Shown: positions 6,097-13,667 of the stretch, piece after piece
Layout: every line of letters begins with the position of its first letter
Numbering within the stretch: position 1 is the first letter of the stretch
Assembly: GCF_900177425.1 (NCBI RefSeq)
Contig: NZ_LT840184.1
Location: 2,046,238-2,110,237 of the forward strand
DNA: 64,000 nt
Reading direction: 5' to 3'
Source of the DNA: Paenibacillus uliginis N3/975
Lineage (GTDB): Bacteria; Bacillota; Bacilli; Paenibacillales; Paenibacillaceae
Translations under genes and position numbers: made by a program
The notes under the pieces: generated by a model
The model's database searches: none
Seen by the model: only the letters and a program-made list of their open reading frames with translations
What the model was told of the DNA's origin: nothing

Positions 6097-8208
6097 GTGA
6101 ACATCGGATCGTTGATTCGCGGTCTTCTTGGAGAGCAAAAGGCAGGCGAAACTAAAACGTTAGAAATGAAACCGGGTCAAGTTGTTCGCGGTATCGTCAT
6201 GAATGTATCGGAAGACGGACAGGAAGCGGTTGTACAGATTCAGGGAGTACAGGTGAAAGCCAAGCTTGAAACGCCGCTTCGGGCAGGGGAAGCAGCGCTA
6301 CTTCAAGTCCAACCACCAGGTGAAGAAGGAGTAACGGTATTGAAACCGTTGAGTCAATCTCCAAACCAGACGCTTACACCGTCCTCAATGGTTGAGATAC
6401 TTGAATTCGCGAGTCTGCCGGATACGAAGGAAAACCGGGAAATGATTCGTGGTATGCAGATGGTAGGAATTCCGTTAACGAAGGAAAATATAGCCCAGTT
6501 TAAAGAAATGCTTGCCATGAAGCCAGTCCAAGTACCTTTAACGGAGTGGATCGAGGCATCTGCTATTGCGTTTCACCGTGGGCTGCCTATAACACCAGAG
6601 AGCGTTAGAGGGCTGCATCAAGCCGTGTTTGGTCCTCAACTACACGAGCTGTTAAAATCTCTGGAGAATCAGCTTGCTGAAGTGCTGCGGGGTAGTCAAT
6701 CGAATGAGCAGCATATTGGCAAAAATATTGGAACATCAAATACGGCAGCGCTGGCTGCGGAAACAGCTGGTGAGGCTGCACCTTCCATGGGCGCTGGCGA
6801 CAGACCGCCCATTGCCGGTGAAGCGGCACGCGGGGGGCAGCAGGCCTTGCTGACGAAGCTGCAGGACTTGCTGCAGCAGCTGCGCGCGGGAACCGCGCAG
6901 CAAGGGCCTTTGGCCGGCGCTTCGCTTCAGCCGGCCAAAAGCGCTGCCGGAACGGCCATGCCGCCGGCAGCAGGGCAAGCCGCCGCGCCCACGGGGCCGG
7001 CGGCAGAGAGCGCGCCGCCGCCTTCGGCGCAAGCGGCGCAGCCTGGCGAAGGGGCCGCAGGCCCTTCGCCGAAGCCGCCCACCCACGGTGCGGAGCCGTG
7101 GGTGGGGCGGCTGCTCAAGCTGCTCGGTGCAGAGCACGAGCAGCAGGTGTTGCGCGGGGCGCAGCCACCCGCGCAGCAAGGCGGCGGGGCTAGTGGGAGC
7201 CCCGCTCAAGGATCGGCGGCAAGCACTGCGGCCGCCGGCCATACCGGGCCCCCGAACCCGACTAGCGGAGGTTCGGGGCCTGGTCCCAACATAGCTGCAG
7301 AAGGATTCCAGGGAGCTTCTGCAGCGTCAGCAGCTCAAGGAACAGCTGCTACTGCGAATGAACGGACGGGAGTCCCACAAGCTGCCCAGACAGCTCAACG
7401 TGGAACGCAAACCCAAGAGATAGGCCTCACTCAGGGAGCTAACAACACTACAACGCAGACGACACAGACTACGCAGACGACGCAGGCAGGGCAAACAGCA
7501 CAAACAGCGGCAGCACAGGGGAACTCCGCTAATAATTTGCAGGGGCCTGCTGCGAACATAGCAGCTGCAGGTAACTTTGCAATGGAACAGACAATGGCGA
7601 GCCTTGGTTCCCAGATTCCCAATACAGCGTCTGCTGTAAACGGCAACAGTCCAGCAGATGGTCATGACACGTTGAAAGGACTGTTGCTTCAGCTTGCAGC
7701 GAGCAATGATATGTCACCTGCCCTTAAAGAGGCAGCCCAACAATTGATACAACATCTGACAGGACAGCAGCTTTTGCTTAATACGGATAGAACAGCACCG
7801 TTCGCCCAGGTTACGATGTTTATTCCGTTACATGGGTCCGATGGACAGCAAACAGCATCCGTACATATTCAGTCACGGAGAGGCAGAAAGGGCGAGCTCG
7901 ACGCAAGAAATTGCCGCTTGTGGTTTGACCTGGATATGAAACATCTGGGGCCAACCGTCATTGATGTTCATGTAGTAGACAAAATTGTAAGTCTTCATCT
8001 ACGGAATGACCAGCCTTGGGTCTCGGAACTGTTTGAATCCAGAAAAAGCGAGCTTGCGGCAGGAGTAGAGTCGATCGGTTATCAGCTGTTCAGTATGAAG
8101 ACAAGCCCCTTTCCTGAGATCACCGAGCTTGGGGCTGACAGCTCTGTAGGAGGTACGGCAGCAGAGTATACACCGCAGGCCTATAAAGGGGTGGATTATA
8201 GGATATGA
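6097..8208 (+). CDS. ylqG: YlqG-like protein with FliK-type C-terminus and a long GC-rich linker
   Basis: The start is set at GTG 6097 because GGGGAGGAA (6082-6090) is well spaced; the ATG at 6076 lies upstream of that site. The 703-residue product has a compact N-terminal part (about 1-200), a long low-complexity Ala/Gln/Pro/Gly linker with Thr-Gln repeats (about 220-500), and a conserved C-terminal domain (about 570-680: ARNCRLWFDLDMKHLGPTVI, then VSLHLRNDQPW) that resembles the substrate-switch domain of the hook-length protein FliK. The stop overlaps the start of ylqH, a FlhB C-terminal-like gene, so the two are translationally coupled. A role in export is only suggested by these resemblances. 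Part of the linker is extremely GC rich compared with the neighbours. Confidence 0.75.
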   Translation: MNIGSLIRGLLGEQKAGETKTLEMKPGQVVRGIVMNVSEDGQEAVVQIQGVQVKAKLETPLRAGEAALLQVQPPGEEGVTVLKPLSQSPNQTLTPSSMVEILEFASLPDTKENREMIRGMQMVGIPLTKENIAQFKEMLAMKPVQVPLTEWIEASAIAFHRGLPITPESVRGLHQAVFGPQLHELLKSLENQLAEVLRGSQSNEQHIGKNIGTSNTAALAAETAGEAAPSMGAGDRPPIAGEAARGGQQALLTKLQDLLQQLRAGTAQQGPLAGASLQPAKSAAGTAMPPAAGQAAAPTGPAAESAPPPSAQAAQPGEGAAGPSPKPPTHGAEPWVGRLLKLLGAEHEQQVLRGAQPPAQQGGGASGSPAQGSAASTAAAGHTGPPNPTSGGSGPGPNIAAEGFQGASAASAAQGTAATANERTGVPQAAQTAQRGTQTQEIGLTQGANNTTTQTTQTTQTTQAGQTAQTAAAQGNSANNLQGPAANIAAAGNFAMEQTMASLGSQIPNTASAVNGNSPADGHDTLKGLLLQLAASNDMSPALKEAAQQLIQHLTGQQLLLNTDRTAPFAQVTMFIPLHGSDGQQTASVHIQSRRGRKGELDARNCRLWFDLDMKHLGPTVIDVHVVDKIVSLHLRNDQPWVSELFESRKSELAAGVESIGYQLFSMKTSPFPEITELGADSSVGGTAAEYTPQAYKGVDYRI

Positions 8209-8504
8209 AGGGGAAAGAACCCATATTGGCTTTGAAAAAAGCGGTAGCCTTAAAATATACCCCCGGTGAGAGCGATGCACCGATCGTAACGGCCAAAGGC
8301 CAAGGTAAACTGGCAGAGACGATCCTGGAACGGGCAAAGGAACATGGTGTCCCGGTTCAAGAGGATGCTGCCCTGGTAGAAGTACTCTCAAAGCTCGATT
8401 TGGATCAGCAGATTCCTACAGAGCTATATCAGTTGGTGGCCGAAGTTCTAACCTATGTCTATCAGGCGGATGGATTGGCTAAGGAAGGGGGTCAACCTTC
8501 ATGA
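8205..8504 (+). CDS. ylqH: FlhB C-terminal-like protein YlqH
   Basis: The 99-residue product is collinear with the cytosolic C-terminal domain of FlhB, also found in this window at 38,200-38,470: LKKAVALKYTPG / AKGQ / ILERAKEHGVPV / IPTELYQLVAEVLTYVY against FAVALKYDG / AKGQ / IKEIAKKNGVIT / IPGDLFQAVAEVLAYVY. The NPTH self-cleavage motif and all membrane segments of FlhB are missing. The ATG overlaps the ylqG stop by 4 nt and the gene overlaps the next by 4 nt, so the three form one operon. The function is not established; a stand-alone export-switch module is one possibility. Confidence 0.8.
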   Translation: MKGKEPILALKKAVALKYTPGESDAPIVTAKGQGKLAETILERAKEHGVPVQEDAALVEVLSKLDLDQQIPTELYQLVAEVLTYVYQADGLAKEGGQPS

Positions 8505-8887
8505 GACCTATGTCAGAAGGAAGGAAAGATTCCCGTAAACAAAAGGGAGCAGCCGCAGAAGAAGCTGCAGCCTCTTTCCTGGTAGAACGTGGTTTCAGCA
8601 TATTGGACCGTAACTGGCGTAATCGAACGGGAGAAATAGATATTATCGCGAACGACAGAGGGACGCTTGTGTTCGTTGAGGTACGGAGTCGAAGCGGTAC
8701 GTCTACATATGGCACGCCATCCGAATCGGTTAACCATCGGAAAATCGCCCAAGTCCGCAGTATCGCCCAGCAGTATATTCATTACAAAAAAAGCTATGAT
8801 ATTCCGATTCGATTTGATGTGGTAGCTGTAATACTTAAGCCGGATATGAGCGTGGACTCCATTGAACTTATAGAGGCTGCCTTTTGA
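8501..8887 (+). CDS. YraN/UPF0102 family predicted endonuclease-fold protein
   Basis: The 128-residue product has the UPF0102 signature: an N-terminal helix (KGAAAEEAAASFLVERGF), then RNWRNRTGEIDIIANDRG and VFVEVRSRSG, which supply the Glu, Asp, Glu and other residues typical of PD-(D/E)XK nuclease folds. The biological substrate is not established for the family. AAGGAAGGGGG precedes the ATG, and the start overlaps the ylqH stop. A strong hairpin that can act as a bidirectional terminator follows in the convergent gap with comM. Confidence 0.85.
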   Translation: MRPMSEGRKDSRKQKGAAAEEAAASFLVERGFSILDRNWRNRTGEIDIIANDRGTLVFVEVRSRSGTSTYGTPSESVNHRKIAQVRSIAQQYIHYKKSYDIPIRFDVVAVILKPDMSVDSIELIEAAF

Positions 8888-8960
8888 GCAGCCCTTGTCA
8901 ACGATGGCAAGATAGAGAGGTAGCGGGCTAAGTTCGTTTCTAATCAAAAGAATGTCTCTA

Positions 8961-9011
8961 AAAAGCCGACATTTCATGGGTCGATTGAAAACCCGTGAAA
9001 TGTCGGCTTTT
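8961..9011. terminator. Bidirectional terminator hairpin between yraN-like gene and comM
   Basis: A perfect 16-bp stem (8961-8976 with 8996-9011) begins AAAAGCCGAC and ends GTCGGCTTTT, with an inner GGGT/ACCC pair. A-run and T-run flank both sides, so it can stop transcription from either of the two convergent genes. The remainder of 8888-9170 shows no supported gene. Confidence 0.85.
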
Positions 9012-9170
9012 ATTGTTTTGTTTAAGATATTCTGGTCCATGAGAACCTTAACTTTCTCCATGATGCAGTTCCCCTTAAGAGCGGCGTCCTTCAAATTTCA
9101 GAATATTGCACTCTAAGGCCCGAAGCTCTCTGGTTCTATTGAATATTTTGATGTTCAACAGCAAAATAAT

Positions 9171-10793
9171 CTAATACATTGCTTCATCCATCGATACAGT
9201 TTGTTTGTCGAGTTGGCGGTATTGAATCGCCTCAGCAATATGACCGGAATTTATGTCTGAAGATCCCTCAAGGTCCGCAATGGTTCGGGCTAGCTTTAAT
9301 ATGCGGTCATATGCACGCATGCTAAGTCCCAGCATATCGAGTGTGGAATGGAGAAGATCGGCAGAAGCACGATCCAGCTTGGTAAACCGCCGAAGGGCGC
9401 TGCCGGACAGCTCACTGTTCCAGTTGAAGGGAGTATTTCGGTAACGTGCCAGTTGAACACTCTGGGCTAGATTCACCTGGACACACATCTCCTCCGAGGA
9501 CAGCGGATTTGCTGTTCCCGGCCACTCTTTGGGCCTGGGCACGTCTACCTGGAGATCAATACGGTCAAGTAGTGGACCGGATATTTTGGCTCTATACTGT
9601 GCAATCCTCTGCAGACTGCATGTACAGCGGTGATGTGGATGATCACTCCCATAGAATCCGCACGGACACGGATTCATAGAACAAGCGAGCATGAATCGGG
9701 CAGGGAAGGTAAACACAGCTCGGGCACGGCTAATCGTTACTTCACGATCCTCCAGCGGTTGCCTTAATACTTCCAACACACTTCGGGAGAATTCAGGCAG
9801 CTCATCGAGAAACAATATGCCTCTATGTGCCAGACTGACCTCGCCGGGCTTCGGAATCGTGCCGCCGCCGATAAGTCCGCCCGAGGATATCGTATGATGA
9901 GGTGAGCGGAATGGACGCTGCCGCAGGAGGCCTTCGCTTTGTTTCAGCTTGCCGGCTGCGCTGAAAATTTTGGTCGTTTCCAATGACTCTTGTTCACTCA
10001 ACGCAGGGAGGATGGAAGGGAGACGTTTGATGAGCATCGTCTTACCAGTGCCTGGTGGTCCAATGAGCAGGATATTATGCATTCCAGCGGCCGCGATGGT
10101 TAAGGCTCGCTTAACATGCTGTTGTCCAAGCACATCGCTGTAATCTTCGAATGAAATCCCATCTGTATCCTTAATAAAACTCTTAGCATGGGTTGATTCC
10201 GGCCGATAACGTAAGTGGGATATTGAGACTACTATAGGCTCATTATCTTTTTTACGTGACGACTTCGTATTTCTATCTCCGGATTCCAATTCCTTGACCT
10301 CAGTTAGATCTGCTAGATGACTAATCCCATATATGTTCATTCCAGCGATTAATGCTGCTTCAGGAGCATTTTCCCGTGGGAGGAGAACCCCTTCAAAACC
10401 CTCGCGTTTGGCGCGTTCCACCATAGAAAGCACCCCTGTAACCGGCCTGAGACAGCCGTCCAGAGCGAGTTCCCCGATCATTAGCAACCGATCTGAGGAG
10501 GTCAACGTAAGCTGTCCGCTTGTCATCAAAATACCTAAAGCTATAGCCAGATCAAAGGATGAGCCTTCCTTTCGTAAATCAGCAGGAGCTAAATTCACAG
10601 TGACTCTTTGCATGGGATAGGTGAATCCGCAATTTTTAATAGCGGCTCTAACCCGTTCAACCGATTCACGGATGGATGAGTCGGGAAGACCGATGATGGA
10701 GGTTTGCGGCAGCCCATTAGCAAGGTCCACCTCCACTTGGATGATAACACCGTCAATGCCGTACAGGCATGCGCTGTGAAGTTTGCCATACAT
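9171..10793 (-). CDS. comM: ComM/YifB-type AAA+ ATPase (Mg-chelatase-like)
   Basis: This AAA+ family includes ComM, a helicase promoting branch migration during natural transformation; in Firmicutes it is often annotated as YifB. The product has the N-terminal Lon-like fold region (GIDGVIIQVEVDLANGLP, ESVERVRAAIKNCG), Walker A (GPPGTGKT), Walker B-like LDELPEF, a cysteine cluster (CSMNPCPCG and HHRC) and the C-terminal Mg_chelatase segment. I use ATG 10793, giving MYGKLHSACLYGIDG, which fits the family; an upstream GTG at 10805 overlaps the AGGTG ribosome binding site. The gene is convergent with yraN and has its own promoter. Confidence 0.92.
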   Translation of the reverse strand: MYGKLHSACLYGIDGVIIQVEVDLANGLPQTSIIGLPDSSIRESVERVRAAIKNCGFTYPMQRVTVNLAPADLRKEGSSFDLAIALGILMTSGQLTLTSSDRLLMIGELALDGCLRPVTGVLSMVERAKREGFEGVLLPRENAPEAALIAGMNIYGISHLADLTEVKELESGDRNTKSSRKKDNEPIVVSISHLRYRPESTHAKSFIKDTDGISFEDYSDVLGQQHVKRALTIAAAGMHNILLIGPPGTGKTMLIKRLPSILPALSEQESLETTKIFSAAGKLKQSEGLLRQRPFRSPHHTISSGGLIGGGTIPKPGEVSLAHRGILFLDELPEFSRSVLEVLRQPLEDREVTISRARAVFTFPARFMLACSMNPCPCGFYGSDHPHHRCTCSLQRIAQYRAKISGPLLDRIDLQVDVPRPKEWPGTANPLSSEEMCVQVNLAQSVQLARYRNTPFNWNSELSGSALRRFTKLDRASADLLHSTLDMLGLSMRAYDRILKLARTIADLEGSSDINSGHIAEAIQYRQLDKQTVSMDEAMY

Positions 10794-10828
10794 ACCAAAA
10801 AACACCTGCTTTCTGATAGATCCCTGCC

Positions 10829-10849
10829 GCAGAGGCGGGGATGGTATCC
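10829..10849 (-). other. Small hairpin in the comM leader
   Basis: TCCCTGCC and GGCGGGGA can form an 8-bp stem with a GCAGA loop in the 5' untranslated region of comM. No T-run follows in the comM direction, so an effect on translation or stability would be the only likely role. Confidence 0.35.
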
Positions 10850-10890
10850 GAAAAAAGGTGCTTCCTTATTTTCGCGCTATTTGTACCTAT

Positions 10891-10918
10891 TTTATATAAA
10901 AGTGAGAGGGGAAGTCAA
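10891..10918 (-). promoter_or_regulatory. Sigma-A type promoter of comM
   Basis: On the minus strand TTGACT (10918-10913) is followed after 16 bp by TATAAA (10896-10891); TAAAAT with 18 bp spacing overlaps it. The match is strong and lies about 90 bp before the comM start. Confidence 0.65.
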
Positions 10919-11006
10919 TGAAGAACATTATTGTATGAATGACAGACAAAACGATCAGGAAATATGTCGGCATTTTAACAAAGAGTGAGTTAAATGGTAA
11001 AACTTT

Positions 11007-11035
11007 TTGTAATCCGTTCATTCTATTGGTAAAAT
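11007..11035 (+). promoter_or_regulatory. Promoter candidate for the 35-residue membrane peptide gene
   Basis: TTGTAA at 11007-11012 and TAAAAT at 11030-11035 are separated by 17 bp, upstream of a small ORF with a good ribosome binding site. Confidence 0.5.
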
Positions 11036-11056
11036 ATTCTTGTGCGAGAGGAAACG

Positions 11057-11164
11057 ATGACAATCCTTTGGGAAAATATTGTGATAACATTGATTGCAGG
11101 TATTTTAATCATCGCAATAGGGATTTTCATAATCAAGATCATTATTAAAAGTTTTAGGAAATGA
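11057..11164 (+). CDS. 35-residue single-pass membrane peptide, function unknown
   Basis: The ORF MTILWENIVITLIAG... runs 35 codons to TGA. GAGAGGAAAC lies directly before the ATG and a sigma-A-like promoter lies about 20 bp before that. Residues 8-31 are almost entirely Ile, Leu, Ala, Gly, Thr and Phe and form one membrane segment; the tail is basic (KIIIKSFRK), so the C-terminus is likely cytosolic. I do not recognise a family. It stands alone between comM (divergent) and sucC. A regulator-type or toxin-like small membrane peptide would look like this, but there is no evidence for either role. Confidence 0.5.
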   Translation: MTILWENIVITLIAGILIIAIGIFIIKIIIKSFRK

Positions 11165-11258
11165 CACTAAGAAAGTACTGAAATATCGTTAAATCAACAC
11201 TTTTTTAACAAAATTTCCCAAGCATTCTCTAGTTGGAATCATATCCATATCAAAAAGC

Positions 11259-11267
11259 TGTGGATAA
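11259..11267 (-). promoter_or_regulatory. Perfect DnaA-box nonamer upstream of sucC
   Basis: TGTGGATAA at 11259-11267 is the complement of the consensus DnaA box TTATCCACA. It stands alone, about 40 bp upstream of the sucC -10 element. A single box may occur by chance. Confidence 0.35.
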
Positions 11268-11302
11268 GTTGTGAACTTTTTAAGGTAAGCGTTTTAAAAA
11301 CA

Positions 11303-11311
11303 TGTTACAAT
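11303..11311 (+). promoter_or_regulatory. Extended -10 promoter candidate of sucCD
   Basis: TGTTACAAT at 11303-11311 is an extended -10 element (TGN plus TACAAT). No good -35 is seen, which is common for extended -10 promoters. It lies about 65 bp before the sucC start. Confidence 0.45.
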
Positions 11312-11375
11312 AGCTTGGGTTTGTATATAGGTTTATAAGGCCTTGTTCCAGTCATGTTGATAGGAGGATTCCAGA

Positions 11376-12536
11376 ATGAATATCCATGAATATCAAGGAA
11401 AACAAGTACTGAAGCAATATGGAGTGGTCGTTCCTAACGGCAAGGTAGCTTTTACGGTAGAGGAAGCTGTTGAGGCGGCACAATCGCTTGGCAGTCCCGT
11501 AACCGTTGTCAAAGCGCAAATCCATGCAGGCGGACGCGGTAAAGCTGGCGGCGTTAAAGTAGCCAAGAATCTCGATGAGGTTCGTGCTTATGCCGAAGAA
11601 ATTTTGGGCAAGGTACTGGTAACACATCAGACCGGACCTGAAGGTAAAGAAGTTAAGCGCTTGCTTATTGAAGAAGGCTGCGATATTCGCAAGGAGTATT
11701 ATATCGGCGTTGTTGTAGACCGGGGTACCGGCCGTGTCGTTATGATGGCTTCGGAAGAAGGCGGCACAGAAATCGAAGAGGTTGCAGAAGCAACTCCTGA
11801 GAAAATTTTCAAGGAAGTCATTGATCCAGCTGTCGGGATGCAGATGTTCCAAGCCCGCAAGCTGGCATACGCTATCAATATTCCTAATGAACTGGTAGGC
11901 AAGGCAGCGCAATTCATGCTCGCATTGTATACTGCTTTTGTCGAAAAAGACTGCTCGATTGCCGAGATCAATCCGTTGGTTGTAACCGGTGACGGCAACG
12001 TTATGGCTCTGGATGCTAAGCTGAACTTCGATTCCAATGCGCTGTACCGTCATAAGGATATTCAAGAGTTGCGTGATTTGGAAGAAGAAGACGAGAAGGA
12101 AATTGAAGCTTCCAAGTATGACTTAAGTTACATAGCATTAGATGGGAATATCGGCTGCATGGTAAACGGCGCAGGCCTTGCCATGGCTACGATGGACATT
12201 ATTAAATACTATGGCGGAGACCCTGCTAACTTCCTTGATGTAGGAGGCGGCGCCACAACGGAGAAAGTAACAGAAGCATTCAAGATTATTTTGTCCGATC
12301 CGCAGGTTAAAGGTATTTTCGTAAACATTTTCGGTGGAATTATGCGCTGTGATGTCATCGCATCCGGTGTTGTGGAAGCGGCGAAACAGCTCGGACTTAC
12401 TCGTCCGCTGGTCGTTCGTCTGGAAGGTACAAACGTTGATTTGGGTAAACAAATCTTGGCTGAATCCGGACTGAATATCGTTCCTGCTGATTCCATGGCT
12501 GATGGAGCACAGAAAATCGTTTCACTCGTTCAGTAA
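11376..12536 (+). CDS. sucC: Succinate-CoA ligase [ADP-forming], beta subunit
   Basis: SucC pairs with SucD in the citric acid cycle to convert succinyl-CoA to succinate with formation of ATP. The 386-residue product starts MNIHEYQGKQVLKQYG and shows the ATP-grasp fold (KAQIHAGGRGKAGGVK, ADP-binding region; IAEINPLVVT; NGAGLAMATMDIIKYYGG; GIFVNIFGGIMRCDVIA). Length equals the usual 385-390. TAGGAGGATT precedes the ATG. sucD follows after 93 bp that contain a small imperfect hairpin but no terminator, so the two are co-transcribed. Confidence 0.97.
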   Translation: MNIHEYQGKQVLKQYGVVVPNGKVAFTVEEAVEAAQSLGSPVTVVKAQIHAGGRGKAGGVKVAKNLDEVRAYAEEILGKVLVTHQTGPEGKEVKRLLIEEGCDIRKEYYIGVVVDRGTGRVVMMASEEGGTEIEEVAEATPEKIFKEVIDPAVGMQMFQARKLAYAINIPNELVGKAAQFMLALYTAFVEKDCSIAEINPLVVTGDGNVMALDAKLNFDSNALYRHKDIQELRDLEEEDEKEIEASKYDLSYIALDGNIGCMVNGAGLAMATMDIIKYYGGDPANFLDVGGGATTEKVTEAFKIILSDPQVKGIFVNIFGGIMRCDVIASGVVEAAKQLGLTRPLVVRLEGTNVDLGKQILAESGLNIVPADSMADGAQKIVSLVQ

Positions 12537-12629
12537 TATTCATTCCTGAAGGGGCATGGCACGTAGGACGGTAAGTCCAGCCGTGCGGTTGCTTTCATTT
12601 TCAAATAACAATAGGGATGTGAATCAATC

Positions 12630-13559
12630 GTGAGTATTTTGGTCGATAAAAATACAAAAGTCATTACACAGGGGATTACAGGTAAAACTGCCCTCTTTCA
12701 TGCGAAAGGTGCACTCGATTACGGTACGCAAATGGTCGGAGGAACTTCTCCCGGCAAAGGCGGCACCCAAGTTGATATTACGCTGGAGAATGGTGAGACA
12801 GTCAGTCTTCCGGTATTTAATACGGTAGAAGAAGCGAAAGCAAAAACCGGTGCCACGGCTAGTGTTATCTACGTTCCTCCTGCTTTTGCAGCAGATTCCA
12901 TTATGGAAGCGGTAGACGCAGAAATGGAACTTGTCATCTGTATTACAGAAGGTATTCCGGTGCTGGATATGGTCAAAGTTGCCCGTTATTTGGAAGGCAA
13001 AAAAACCCGTCTGATCGGACCTAACTGTCCGGGCGTTATTACACCGGGTGAATGCAAGATCGGCATCATGCCGGGTTACATTCATATGCCAGGACATGTG
13101 GGCGTTGTATCCCGAAGCGGAACCCTTACGTATGAAGCGGTTCATCAGCTGACAACACGTGGTATTGGACAATCCGCTGCAGTGGGTATCGGGGGCGACC
13201 CTGTTAAAGGTTCTGAGTTCATTGATATTCTTAAACTTTTCAATGAAGATCCTCAGACCCATGCTGTCATCATGATTGGTGAGATCGGTGGTACAGCGGA
13301 AGAGGAAGCGGCAGAATGGATAGCTGCGAACATGACTAAGCCGGTTGTCGGCTTTATCGGTGGTGCTACGGCTCCTCCAGGAAAACGTATGGGGCATGCG
13401 GGTGCTATCATTTCGGGCGGTAAAGGAACAGCTAAGGAAAAGATGGCTGTCCTTGAAGCTTGCGGAATTAAAGTAGCTCCAACGCCATCCGAGATGGGTT
13501 CAACACTTGTGAGTGTACTTGAGGAAAAAGGCATTCTTAGCCTGTGCACAACACACTAA
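12630..13559 (+). CDS. sucD: Succinate-CoA ligase [ADP-forming], alpha subunit
   Basis: SucD binds CoA and carries the catalytic histidine that is phosphorylated during the reaction. The 309-residue product starts at GTG and shows the CoA-binding fold (SILVDKNTKVITQGITGKTA), the GPNCPGVITPG loop and the C-terminal GHAGAIISGGKGTA block that contains the catalytic His. Length is slightly above the typical 290-300. A GGGATGTGA-type ribosome binding site precedes the GTG. A strong terminator follows and closes the sucCD operon. Confidence 0.96.
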   Translation: MSILVDKNTKVITQGITGKTALFHAKGALDYGTQMVGGTSPGKGGTQVDITLENGETVSLPVFNTVEEAKAKTGATASVIYVPPAFAADSIMEAVDAEMELVICITEGIPVLDMVKVARYLEGKKTRLIGPNCPGVITPGECKIGIMPGYIHMPGHVGVVSRSGTLTYEAVHQLTTRGIGQSAAVGIGGDPVKGSEFIDILKLFNEDPQTHAVIMIGEIGGTAEEEAAEWIAANMTKPVVGFIGGATAPPGKRMGHAGAIISGGKGTAKEKMAVLEACGIKVAPTPSEMGSTLVSVLEEKGILSLCTTH

Positions 13560-13588
13560 GCAAGATGAAATAATATAACGCTGTAGGT

Positions 13589-13640
13589 AAGCAACCTTTT
13601 ATTTCCTTAACGGAAATGAAGGGTTGCTTTTTGTGTTTTT
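13589..13640 (+). terminator. Intrinsic terminator of sucCD
   Basis: An 18-nt stem arm (13589-13606, beginning AAGCAACC) pairs with 13612-13629 (ending GGTTGCTT) with minor mismatches, a short loop and a following T-rich run. Confidence 0.9.
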
Positions 13641-13667
13641 CTTAATATTATGCTTGGAGGTCATATA

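Noticed and set aside
6736..7242. Arg/Leu-rich open frame of 168 residues on the minus strand in ylqG
   Set aside because: It arises from the very GC-rich linker, has no ribosome binding site and no recognisable domain.
10939..11148. 69-residue plus-strand frame upstream of sucC
   Set aside because: It has poor initiation context, overlaps the better-supported 35-residue ORF and its promoter in another frame, and has no recognisable features.
11352..12065. Long minus-strand frame of 237 residues opposite sucC
   Set aside because: It is opposite a highly conserved gene, has a composition typical of antisense frames and no domain.
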